A stretch of DNA of 39,947 nucleotides from Patescibacteria group bacterium (GCA_028866155.1 JAGWIT010000004.1:1-39947), one strand, 5' to 3'; positions 9,672-17,138 are shown, counted from the first letter of the stretch. Notes: generated by a model from the letters alone, not told the origin. Numbers and translations: made by a program.

Positions 9672-9768
9672 AAACATAAAATTAACCATACTCCACTTAT
9701 GTATAAATCTCAATTAATCCTTCCATGTAGGCTTCCTTGTGCCTTCATGAAGTTTCGCCTACGATAGA

Positions 9769-10734
9769 ATGATGAATAGATTTGCCGCCACCATGCTCGC
9801 ACTCATTATCGTGGTCGGGGGCGTGTTCTTGTGGGAGTATCGCGACGCGCCGTGGCTGGCGCCCTACCTCGGTTCGGGCGCCAAGCAACAGCAGCTGGTT
9901 GGCACCGCATCCTATTTATGTGATCAAGGCAAAACTATCAGCGCGTCATACTATCAGGGTACACAAGGCCAACCTGCCTCGACCAGCGCGTCGGGAATGC
10001 CGCCAACGCCCAACGGCTCGGTTGCGCTCACGCTCTCCGACGGCCGTTCGATGACCCTGCCGCAAACCATCTCCGGCTCGGGCATTCGCTACGCCAGCTC
10101 GGGCGACGCGTTTGTTTTTTGGAGCAAGGGCAATACCGCGTTTGTCGAAGAAGGTGCTTCGAGCCAGCAAACCTACGCCAACTGCATAGCGCTAAGCAAC
10201 ATTGCGGGGCAGGAGCAGTGGACTGCGTTCGCATCGTCAACGTTTGGCTTCTCGGTTAAATATCCGCAGGGTTACACTCCCGCTTCCTATGTCTACCAAG
10301 AGCTAGGCCCGGGCAAAGATATTAAAGGAGTGAAGTTCACCATCCCTGCGTCAGTAGCGACCGGCACTAATCTCGCGAGCGACTCCTATATTTCAGTCGA
10401 GCAGTTGCCCAGTGTTCAGCCTGCCACGACTGGAGTGTCGGGGGATTGCACCGCCGATAAATTCCTCGACATGGGCAACGGCTCCCATATACAAACGGTA
10501 ACCGATAATGGCGTCGACTATTCGGTCGCCTCCTCAACCGGCGCGGGGGCCGGGAACCGCTACGAAGAGTGGGCGTGGGCAATACCCGGCACCAACCCGT
10601 GTCTGGCAGTGCGCTACTTCATCCACTATGGCGTGATTCAAAATTATCCGCCCGGCATGGTCCAGCAGTTCGACGAAGCCGCGCTGTTGAAGCAATTCGA
10701 CGGCATCCGCCAGTCGCTCGTGATAGGGAAGTAA
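9769..10734 (+). CDS. Membrane-anchored protein with MliC-like lysozyme-inhibitor domain
   Basis: ASYLCDQGKTISASYYQ...VALTLSDGRSMTLPQTISGSGIRYASSGDAFVFWSKGNTAFVEEG fits the MliC pattern (YxCxxG, L-S-GxRY, WxKGNxA). Confidence 0.75.
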   Translation: MMNRFAATMLALIIVVGGVFLWEYRDAPWLAPYLGSGAKQQQLVGTASYLCDQGKTISASYYQGTQGQPASTSASGMPPTPNGSVALTLSDGRSMTLPQTISGSGIRYASSGDAFVFWSKGNTAFVEEGASSQQTYANCIALSNIAGQEQWTAFASSTFGFSVKYPQGYTPASYVYQELGPGKDIKGVKFTIPASVATGTNLASDSYISVEQLPSVQPATTGVSGDCTADKFLDMGNGSHIQTVTDNGVDYSVASSTGAGAGNRYEEWAWAIPGTNPCLAVRYFIHYGVIQNYPPGMVQQFDEAALLKQFDGIRQSLVIGK

Positions 10735-10735
10735 A
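10712..10735 (+). repeat. 24-bp direct repeat flanking RAYT element, copy 1
   Basis: agtcgctcgtgatagggaagtaaa, identical to 11465..11488. Confidence 0.95.
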
Positions 10736-10746
10736 TTGACCCATAT

Positions 10747-10774
10747 TACGGATTTACGAAACCCGTATTTTTTT
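10747..10774 (+). terminator. Element-end hairpin plus T-tract (terminator-like)
   Basis: tacggattt-acg-aaacccgta imperfect hairpin followed by T7, directly after the MliC-like gene stop codon. Confidence 0.55.
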
Positions 10775-11429
10775 ATTCAAGAAAATATGGAGAGAGTTTT
10801 TTCAAGTTCATATCGTTGAGGAATTCTTTCGTTTTCTTTTCCACGTTTCCGTAGGAGTCAGCAAAGAGATCAGTGGCGATAACAGAAGGAAAATTACGTT
10901 CGCCGCAATAGTCGAGATAGCTGCTCCATTTATAATTCTTTAGATGTGCTATCGCCTCGGCGAGGCTCTTGATATGGCCATTGCGCCAGCTGCGGGAGTC
11001 GTTGAAGTAGTCTAGCGGATTCAAATGGATGTAGTGAAGGATATAAAGAAAGTAGGCATCCTCATCTATCAATTTTTTCTTTGTTCTGCCTTGAAACAAT
11101 GTTCCGCTTCTTTTGTACCGTTCGTTAAAATAATTTGCATACCCTACATTCAGTTTCCGCAAAAATAACGTTAGACCTCCCTCGACCCTTTCGGAGACCA
11201 GTAGATGGTAGTGATTTTTCATCAAGCACCATCCATGTAAATCAACAATCTTCTCCCGCTCAAAATACGGGTTTCGTAAATCCGTATTTCGTTGATGGTG
11301 CCGGACATTGTCGGCAGGTTTTACGTCATTGAACTCATACAGATCGTGCACAAAGCGTGCATAATCGCGGCCGTCCATGAATAGGCGCCTTTTTTCTACG
11401 CCGCGGTTGAACACATGATATATATCCAT
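10773..11429 (-). CDS. REP-associated tyrosine transposase (IS200-like Y1/HUH family)
   Basis: MDIYHVFNRGVEKRRLFMDGRDYARFVHDLYEFND...HGWCLMKNHYHLLV...YANYFNERYKRSGTLFQGR...LHYIHLNPLDY. Confidence 0.9.
   Translation of the reverse strand: MDIYHVFNRGVEKRRLFMDGRDYARFVHDLYEFNDVKPADNVRHHQRNTDLRNPYFEREKIVDLHGWCLMKNHYHLLVSERVEGGLTLFLRKLNVGYANYFNERYKRSGTLFQGRTKKKLIDEDAYFLYILHYIHLNPLDYFNDSRSWRNGHIKSLAEAIAHLKNYKWSSYLDYCGERNFPSVIATDLFADSYGNVEKKTKEFLNDMNLKKLSPYFLE
11262..11286 (-). repeat. Internal inverted copy of the element-end hairpin
   Basis: aaaatacgggtttcgtaaatccgta is the exact reverse complement of 10747..10771 and lies inside the transposase ORF. Confidence 0.9.
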
Positions 11430-11443
11430 CGGCCGGACTATAA

Positions 11444-11457
11444 ACGGATTTACGAAA
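11444..11457 (+). repeat. Right-end copy of hairpin motif acggatttacgaaa
   Basis: Same orientation as 10748..10761. Confidence 0.85.
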
Positions 11458-11464
11458 TCGGTAA

Positions 11465-11488
11465 AGTCGCTCGTGATAGGGAAGTAAA
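11465..11488 (+). repeat. 24-bp direct repeat flanking RAYT element, copy 2
   Basis: agtcgctcgtgatagggaagtaaa, identical to 10712..10735. Confidence 0.95.
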
Positions 11489-11534
11489 AAAATAATCCCG
11501 TCTCGCGCAATTGTAGCGGGACAGGATCTTTAGT

Positions 11535-12119
11535 TCACTCGGCGGCTTCGGATAGACTTTCGGCCTCTTTCACCACTATCGTCCACCGGTTGGTCGAAAG
11601 ATTGCAGTTAAGCCGCTCATCGCGACCCGAGGGCCTAATGGTGAACTTCTCGGTTTGCGTTATGTTCACTCCCTCGATGCTTTTGGCAACATCTTGATCT
11701 GCGAGCAGTGCCTCCTTGTTCACCTCTTCTTTGACGCGGATAAACCGCTCAAGCTTCAGCGTTTTAAGCCGCTTCACAATAGTCTCGGCTTTTTCGGCAA
11801 GCTCGACCGCAGGCGGCGAGGTCGACCACGCCACGATCCCGCCGCTTTGCAGTGTCGCGCTCTTGCGCCCCGGTTCGAGTATCTCCTCACGATGCTCTTC
11901 GGCAAAAGCGCGGATAGCCTTGGCTATCTCACGGACTTCAGCGGTGTACTCTTTTATCTTTTTCTCCGCTGCCGTTTCGAACTGTTTTATAGCAAGCGCT
12001 GCATCGAGTCGGCATTGTTCCGACCGCGAAAGCAGGGTGCCGAGCCGGCGATCGAGCTGTGCCGCCTCGAACATCGACTTGGGCGGCGGCACTCGCTTGG
12101 GCCGTTGTTTTTTGGCCAT
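11535..12119 (-). CDS. Phage Mu Gam-like host-nuclease inhibitor protein
   Basis: Coiled-coil N-terminus, then LQSGGIVAWSTSPPAVELAEKAETIVKRLKTLKLERFIRVKEEVNKEALLADQDVAKSIEGVNITQTEKFTIRP. Confidence 0.82.
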   Translation of the reverse strand: MAKKQRPKRVPPPKSMFEAAQLDRRLGTLLSRSEQCRLDAALAIKQFETAAEKKIKEYTAEVREIAKAIRAFAEEHREEILEPGRKSATLQSGGIVAWSTSPPAVELAEKAETIVKRLKTLKLERFIRVKEEVNKEALLADQDVAKSIEGVNITQTEKFTIRPSGRDERLNCNLSTNRWTIVVKEAESLSEAAE

Positions 12120-12156
12120 AACAAACTCCTATTTTGTGCGTTGCTCCAGCCTCCAG

Positions 12157-12187
12157 TATACCAAAATTGGTGTAAAAAATTGGTGTA
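12157..12187. promoter_or_regulatory. Divergent gam/pif1 control region with palindrome and repeated TTGGTGTA
   Basis: TATACCAA-AA-TTGGTGTA (one mismatch pair) and a second TTGGTGTA 13 bp later. TTGGTG (12167), 18-nt spacer and TACTAT (12191) form a plausible promoter. Confidence 0.5.
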
Positions 12188-12202
12188 CGGTACTATGTCC
12201 CG

Positions 12203-13795
12203 ATGACCCAGGCCGAGGCTCTCACCATTCTTAAAACCGGCGCGAATGTTTTTTTGACCGGTGAGCCGGGCGCGGGCAAGTCGCACACCGTCAACGAGTT
12301 TGTTGCGCGGCTCCGGCAACATGGCATCGAGCCGGCCATCACCGCCTCAACCGGCATTGCGGCGACACACATCGGCGGGATGACCATCCACTCGTGGTGC
12401 GGCATCGGCATCAAGCGCACGCTCAATCAATATGACCTCGATCGTATAGCCTCGAGTGAGCACGTGGTCAAGCGGATGCGGCGCACCAAAATTTTAATCA
12501 TCGACGAAGTGTCCATGCTTTCTCCCGACACGCTGTCGATGGTCGACGCCGTGTGCCGCGAAGTATTGGGCTCCTCTCGCGCATTCGGCGGCCTGCAAAT
12601 TATTTTTGTCGGCGATTTCTTTCAATTGCCACCAATCGTAAAAAGGCAAGAGGCACAGCAGTCAGACAGCGGCCTCTCTTTTGATTCACTTGAAGACTCG
12701 CGCCCAAGGTTTGCCTACGACTCCGACGCGTGGGCGCACGCCAACCCGGTGGTGTGCTACCTGACCGAACAGCACCGCCAAGACGATAAAATCTTTCTCG
12801 ATATTCTCTCGGCCATTAGGCGCAACTCTTTTGGCGAGGAGCATCTCGAGCATATAGAGGCGCGCAAAGTGTCGCGCGGCAAGCAAGTGGCGGGAGCGAC
12901 AAAACTTTTTTCGCACAACGCCGACGTTGACCGCCTCAACGATGAAACTCTCGGCAATATAGCAGGCACGCCAAAAAGTTTTGTCATGCAGTCTCAGGGT
13001 GCGCCGTCTATAGTCGCCGCGCTCATCAAAAGCTGTCTCTCGCCCGAAGCGCTCTTCCTCAAAGTAGGCGCGTCGGTGATGTTCACCAAAAATAATCCTA
13101 AAGAAGGCTACGTCAACGGCACGCTCGGTACCGTTGTGTCGTTTAATTCGTTCAACAGCTATCCGACGGTTGAGACGCGCGCGGGGCGCATGATAGAGGT
13201 CGAGCCGATGGATTGGACAGTCGAGGAGGGCGGCAAAATTCGCGCGCGCATAACCCAGCTGCCGCTTCGCTTGGCGTGGGCTATTACGGTCCACAAGAGC
13301 CAGGGGATGTCGCTCGATGAAGCGGTGATGGATTTAAGCGATGTGTTCGAGTTCGGCCAAGGATACGTTGCGCTCTCCCGCGTCCGGCGCCTCTCGGGTT
13401 TGCACTTGCTGGGGTGGAACAAGCGCACGTTTGAGGTGCATCCCGAGGTGTTAGCCAAGGATGAGCAATTTCGCGAGGCGTCCGAGGAGGCCGCCGAGGC
13501 GTTTGAGAAAATTGGCGCGGACGAGTTGCGTAAGATGCAGGAGAATTTTATTAAAGCGTGCGGTGGGCGGGTCGAGAAAGTTGAGCGCACTCCAAAAACT
13601 ACTGGTCGACTCGCACAGATTAGAGAGGCACACCCCAACGCCTATCGCCCGTGGGACGAGGCGCAGGACAAACAGCTCACGACACTGTTTCAAAACGGCA
13701 TACCACAAAAAGAAATCTCAAAAACCCTGGGCCGACAAAGCGGGTCAATCAGGGCACGGCTCATCAAGCTTGGGCTTATCGAAGAAGTGGCTTAA
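12203..13795 (+). CDS. Pif1-family ATP-dependent helicase with C-terminal HTH-like domain
   Basis: GEPGAGKSHTVNEF Walker A, STGIAATHIGGMTIHSW, LIIDEVSMLS, VGDFFQLPP, AITVHKSQGMSLDEAVMDL. C-terminal RPWDEAQDKQLTTLFQNGIPQKEISKTLGRQSGSIRARLIKLGL. Confidence 0.9.
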   Translation: MTQAEALTILKTGANVFLTGEPGAGKSHTVNEFVARLRQHGIEPAITASTGIAATHIGGMTIHSWCGIGIKRTLNQYDLDRIASSEHVVKRMRRTKILIIDEVSMLSPDTLSMVDAVCREVLGSSRAFGGLQIIFVGDFFQLPPIVKRQEAQQSDSGLSFDSLEDSRPRFAYDSDAWAHANPVVCYLTEQHRQDDKIFLDILSAIRRNSFGEEHLEHIEARKVSRGKQVAGATKLFSHNADVDRLNDETLGNIAGTPKSFVMQSQGAPSIVAALIKSCLSPEALFLKVGASVMFTKNNPKEGYVNGTLGTVVSFNSFNSYPTVETRAGRMIEVEPMDWTVEEGGKIRARITQLPLRLAWAITVHKSQGMSLDEAVMDLSDVFEFGQGYVALSRVRRLSGLHLLGWNKRTFEVHPEVLAKDEQFREASEEAAEAFEKIGADELRKMQENFIKACGGRVEKVERTPKTTGRLAQIREAHPNAYRPWDEAQDKQLTTLFQNGIPQKEISKTLGRQSGSIRARLIKLGLIEEVA

Positions 13796-13813
13796 CCACA
13801 AGGCAGTGAGGGG

Positions 13814-13822
13814 TTATCCACA
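13814..13822 (+). promoter_or_regulatory. Perfect DnaA-box-like 9-mer TTATCCACA upstream of LexA-like gene
   Basis: Exact match to the consensus DnaA box. Confidence 0.35.
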
Positions 13823-13827
13823 AACTG

Positions 13828-13845
13828 GTGTATTGTGTGTATTGT
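13828..13845 (+). repeat. Tandem 9-bp repeat GTGTATTGT x2 in LexA-like gene upstream region
   Basis: gtgtattgt gtgtattgt, exact. Confidence 0.7.
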
Positions 13846-13896
13846 AGCATAAAACTGTGTGCTAGAATATACATATATCAATAATTTATAAACTCT

Positions 13897-14553
13897 ATGC
13901 AACAACTGCTCACCTACAAGCAAAAGCGTGTGCTCGACAACATTCGTTTATATATGGAGGCCAAGGGTGAGCCGCCTACACTCGAGGAGTTGAGCCGCAA
14001 TCTCGGCCTGCGTTCTGTCCGCACCGTGGTCCAATATCTCGAGATCCTCGAAAACAAGGGTTATATCCTGAGGCGCAAGAACGCGTGGCGCAATATAGAA
14101 TTGCGCAACGCTGACGGTGCGTGGGGCACTGTCTCCATCCCCGTGGTGGCCAACGTCGGCTGCGACGACCTCTCGGTCTTTGCGCAGGAACAGCACGATG
14201 AGTTTATTGAAGTCGACAAAAAGATAGTCGAAGAGAGCGGAGAAATAGTCGCCGTGCGCGCGGTGGGCGATTCGATGCTCGACGCCGGCATCAAGAGCGG
14301 CGACTACATCTTGGTGCAGTTTACCGACAATGTCCAGAACGGCGACCGTGTCGCGGCGATAGTGGGCGACATGGTCACGGTCAAGCGCCTCGAGCGCCGC
14401 GACGGTGTCACCATCCTCTATCCCGAAAACAAAGACCCAAAGTACAAGCCGATAATCTTAAGAGAAGACTTCAAAATCACCGGTAAAGTGTTGTGCGTCA
14501 TCCCGGCCGAGTCAACGATAACTAACGAGGTGGTGCCTATAAGGGAAGAATAA
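13897..14553 (+). CDS. lexA: LexA-like repressor (S24 peptidase family)
   Basis: Winged helix LTYKQKRVLDNIRLYMEAKGEPPTLEELSRNLGLRSVRTVVQYLEILENKGYI. Catalytic GDSM and VTVKRL. Confidence 0.85.
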   Translation: MQQLLTYKQKRVLDNIRLYMEAKGEPPTLEELSRNLGLRSVRTVVQYLEILENKGYILRRKNAWRNIELRNADGAWGTVSIPVVANVGCDDLSVFAQEQHDEFIEVDKKIVEESGEIVAVRAVGDSMLDAGIKSGDYILVQFTDNVQNGDRVAAIVGDMVTVKRLERRDGVTILYPENKDPKYKPIILREDFKITGKVLCVIPAESTITNEVVPIREE

Positions 14554-14657
14554 AAAATGCTTATCCTAGATAAATGAAAAGAATGGGTAATAGATTAGAA
14601 GAAATTGGCCAAGATGAATTCAAAGAGATAAATATTCATCGCTAAATCTCGGAATAT

Positions 14658-15053
14658 CTATTGGCACTTCAAACACCGACACCCTTTCTTTTTTATATGC
14701 TCGTCGAAGAAGTCTTTGCCGTAGTCGTAGGCTAGCTCTTCGCCCACCTTTATATTCCTTTTGGCCATTATCCAGACTCTGCCTTTGTAGGTTTCGGCTT
14801 CGCAGTTGGGCTTGCAGGAATGGTTTATATATTTGGCAATGTTTCCTTTGACGTTACCGTCTATTGTTTTTTTCTTGGTCACTTCAAACAAATAGAGGCT
14901 CCGGCTCGTATACTCTTCGGGCTCGGTGAGGGTGCGGCCGAAGTATTCAACCACGCACGTGCCTTTTTTAATGGGCGAGTAGGCAAAAAGCCCGCGGCCG
15001 CTGCTGCCGCGCTTGACCCTCAAATCATATGTGCCGGGTATGTACTTGCTCAT
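14658..15053 (-). CDS. SET-domain protein (putative protein-lysine methyltransferase) with post-SET Cys motif
   Basis: SGRGLFAYSPIKKGTCVVEYFG, YINHSCKPNCEAE, GEELAYDYGKDF, GCRCLKC. Confidence 0.88.
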   Translation of the reverse strand: MSKYIPGTYDLRVKRGSSGRGLFAYSPIKKGTCVVEYFGRTLTEPEEYTSRSLYLFEVTKKKTIDGNVKGNIAKYINHSCKPNCEAETYKGRVWIMAKRNIKVGEELAYDYGKDFFDEHIKKKGCRCLKCQ

Positions 15054-15105
15054 TCGAAATCGTGTTCAAAAAAAGCTATCATATCTCATTTGCTATACTA
15101 GTGCC

Positions 15106-15678
15106 ATGCTTAGCCTCACGACGTTGGGGAAGTTTGTTTTCGCCGCCATACTACTCGTTGTGGTGCTTGTCGGCGCCGGGGTGTGGTACCTAACGCGCTC
15201 GCCCGCGGGCAGCCCGGTCGCCTGCAGTGCCGATGCCATGCAGTGCCCCGACGGTTCGTGGGTGGGTCGCTCGGGCCCCAACTGCGAGTTTGTGTGCCCT
15301 GCGTCGGCGGCAACTTCAACCGCGACAACGACCAACGGCGGTGGAGGAAGTATCTTGCCCTACAACTCCGGCATCCGCGGTACCGTCATGGCCGGGCCGA
15401 CCTGCCCGGTTGAGCGCGTGCCGCCCGACCCCGCATGCGCCGACAAGCCTTTGCAGACGCTCGTTTCTATTTATCGCGCAAGTGACACCGAGCGCGCATT
15501 TGCCACCACCCACAGCAATGCCAACGGGAGTTTTGAAGTGTCGCTCCCGCCCGGCAGTTATGTCGTGGGCGCGGGCGACCCCGGCGCCATACTCCCGCGC
15601 TGTGCCAACACGCCGGCAGAGGTGGGCGCTTCGGGCTACGCCGCCGTGGCGGTCTCGTGCGACACCGGCATCCGCTAA
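15106..15678 (+). CDS. Membrane-anchored hypothetical protein with Cys-rich segment
   Basis: N-terminal TM, then VACSADAMQCPDGSWVGRSGPNCEFVCP and a carboxypeptidase-regulatory-like tail. Confidence 0.65.
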   Translation: MLSLTTLGKFVFAAILLVVVLVGAGVWYLTRSPAGSPVACSADAMQCPDGSWVGRSGPNCEFVCPASAATSTATTTNGGGGSILPYNSGIRGTVMAGPTCPVERVPPDPACADKPLQTLVSIYRASDTERAFATTHSNANGSFEVSLPPGSYVVGAGDPGAILPRCANTPAEVGASGYAAVAVSCDTGIR

Positions 15679-15733
15679 GCACGCAGCTCTTTCGCTTTAG
15701 CCTTGACTAAAAATAGGGGTATACTACAGGCAT

Positions 15734-16024
15734 ATGCACAACTGGGGCGGCGGTTATTATGGGGGCGGATACGGGTGGGAGCCGGGGGCATGGATGCTCG
15801 GGGCGATGGCGTTTTTGGCGCCGTTTATTTTGCTCGTCGTGCTGTGGTCAATATTCTGGAAGGGGCTCGCCTTGTGGCACTCGGCGCGGCGCGGGCAGTA
15901 TTGGTGGTTTGTTATCATGCTCGTCGTCAACACGCTCGGGATACTCGAGATAATCTATCTCTTCTTTGTCGCCAAGCTCGCCTGGAAGGATCTTTTCTCA
16001 ACGCACGAGCATCATAATCACTAA
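15734..16024 (+). CDS. DUF5652-like small membrane protein
   Basis: FWKGLALWHSARRGQYWWFVIMLVVNTLGILEIIYLFFVAKL. Confidence 0.7.
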   Translation: MHNWGGGYYGGGYGWEPGAWMLGAMAFLAPFILLVVLWSIFWKGLALWHSARRGQYWWFVIMLVVNTLGILEIIYLFFVAKLAWKDLFSTHEHHNH

Positions 16025-16036
16025 TTTTTTGCGGCC

Positions 16037-16753
16037 ATGTTTAAAATTATCGCGGGGATAGTAGTATTGATCGCGCTCGTCGCCGGAGGCGCTTGGTGGG
16101 TCGTGCAAACCAGCACGCAAGCTTCGCCAAACAACTCCGCAAATACTATATCCACGACGAGTCCTCCGAGTTCAACCTCCACTTCTGCCAGTTCGACCAG
16201 CTCCCTGGTCGGGCAGATGCCACAAACTAATCAACAAACTAGTCAACACACTATGCCGGACACAGCAAACATCACCCAGGCGACGCTGCACACCAGCCTT
16301 GGCGACATCACCATCGAGTTCTTGTCTCAGCAGGCGCCGCAGACCGTCGCCAACTTTATCAAGCTCGCGCAAGGCGGATTTTATGACGGCACCAAGTTTC
16401 ACCGAGTCATCAAAGGTTTTATGGACCAGGGCGGTGACCCTTTAACCAAGGATGATTCGAAGATGGCGAGCTGGGGGACCGGCGGACCGGGCTACACCAT
16501 CCCCGATGAGATAACTTCGGCCAACAGCAACACTGCCGGCACTATCGCGATGGCCAACACCGGCCAGCCAAACAGCGCGGGCAGCCAATTCTTCATCAAC
16601 GCGGTCGACAACCCGAGCCTCAACAGCGGTTACACGGTGTTTGGCAAAGTCACCGCGGGCATGAGTGTGGTGACCGAGATAAACAACGTGGCCGTTGACG
16701 CACAAGACCGCCCCCTCACGCCGGTCGTTATCACGAGCATTACGCTCAAATAA
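16037..16753 (+). CDS. Membrane-anchored cyclophilin-type peptidyl-prolyl isomerase
   Basis: LGDITIEFLSQQAPQTVANFIKLAQGGFYDGTKFHRVIKGFMDQGGDP...NSAGSQFFINAVDNPSLNSGYTVFGKV. Confidence 0.93.
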   Translation: MFKIIAGIVVLIALVAGGAWWVVQTSTQASPNNSANTISTTSPPSSTSTSASSTSSLVGQMPQTNQQTSQHTMPDTANITQATLHTSLGDITIEFLSQQAPQTVANFIKLAQGGFYDGTKFHRVIKGFMDQGGDPLTKDDSKMASWGTGGPGYTIPDEITSANSNTAGTIAMANTGQPNSAGSQFFINAVDNPSLNSGYTVFGKVTAGMSVVTEINNVAVDAQDRPLTPVVITSITLK

Positions 16754-17089
16754 TGAAGGGGCGGCGAGCGCACTACCTACGACACAGGGAAAACGCGCGG
16801 GCGCTGGCGCATGAGGGGGTGCGCCGCTATGCGCGCACCTATGGCGTCGAGGTCAAAAAAAATATTCATCAAGAACCTCAAAACCCGCTGGGGCAGTGCT
16901 TCAAAAAACGGCAACCTCAACTTTCATTACAAAATTCTCTTTCTCCCGCCACACCTCGCGAGTTATTTGGTGGTTCACGAAGTATGCCACCTTAAAGAGT
17001 TCAATCACTCCAAAGAATTTTGGGCGCTGGTCGCGAGTGAGTTGCCGGATTATAAAAAGCTGCGCAAAGAACTACGCTTGATAAAATAA
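16753..17089 (+). pseudogene. YgjP-like metallopeptidase, frameshifted at an A8 run
   Basis: ORFs 16753..16995 (ARALAHEGVRRYARTYGVEVKK) and 16811..17089 (KKIFIKNLKTRWGSASKNGNLNFHYKILFLPPHLASYLVVHEVCHLKEFNHSKEFW) join into one protein if one A is removed from 16855..16862. Confidence 0.8.
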
Positions 17090-17138
17090 TTAGGCATATA
17101 ATAGACATTGGCAGCCCTTGTGTTAGGATGCCGCTCGC

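Larger units (their letters stand above)
10736..11464 (-). mobile_element. REP-associated Y1 transposase (RAYT) element with hairpin ends
   Basis: 729 bp between exact 24-bp direct repeats. Both ends carry an acggatttacgaaa hairpin and a Y1 transposase ORF lies between them. Confidence 0.75.

Noticed and set aside
5152-9717. Many long + strand ORFs opposite the RND transporter and adaptor (e.g. 5604..6290, 6441..7280, 8901..9632)
   Set aside because: Arg/Ala/Val-rich shadow ORFs antisense to well-supported genes; no recognisable domains.
9727-9757. GTAGGC...GCCTAC inverted repeat upstream of the MliC-like gene
   Set aside because: Only 6-bp arms with a long loop; too weak to call an operator or terminator.
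11430-11510. N-terminal extension of the transposase ORF (MRETGLFFYFPITSDFTDFVNPFIVRP)
   Set aside because: It reads through the right-end hairpin and the duplicated 24-mer; MDIYHVFNRG at 11429 is the family-typical start.
13801-13896. Replication origin candidate (DnaA box plus AT-rich stretch)
   Set aside because: Only one perfect DnaA box, no cluster, and no dnaA/dnaN neighbours.
14574-14645. Short ORF MKRMGNRLEEIGQDEFKEINIHR after lexA
   Set aside because: Only 23 aa, no SD or clear promoter, no recognisable family; may be a decayed fragment.
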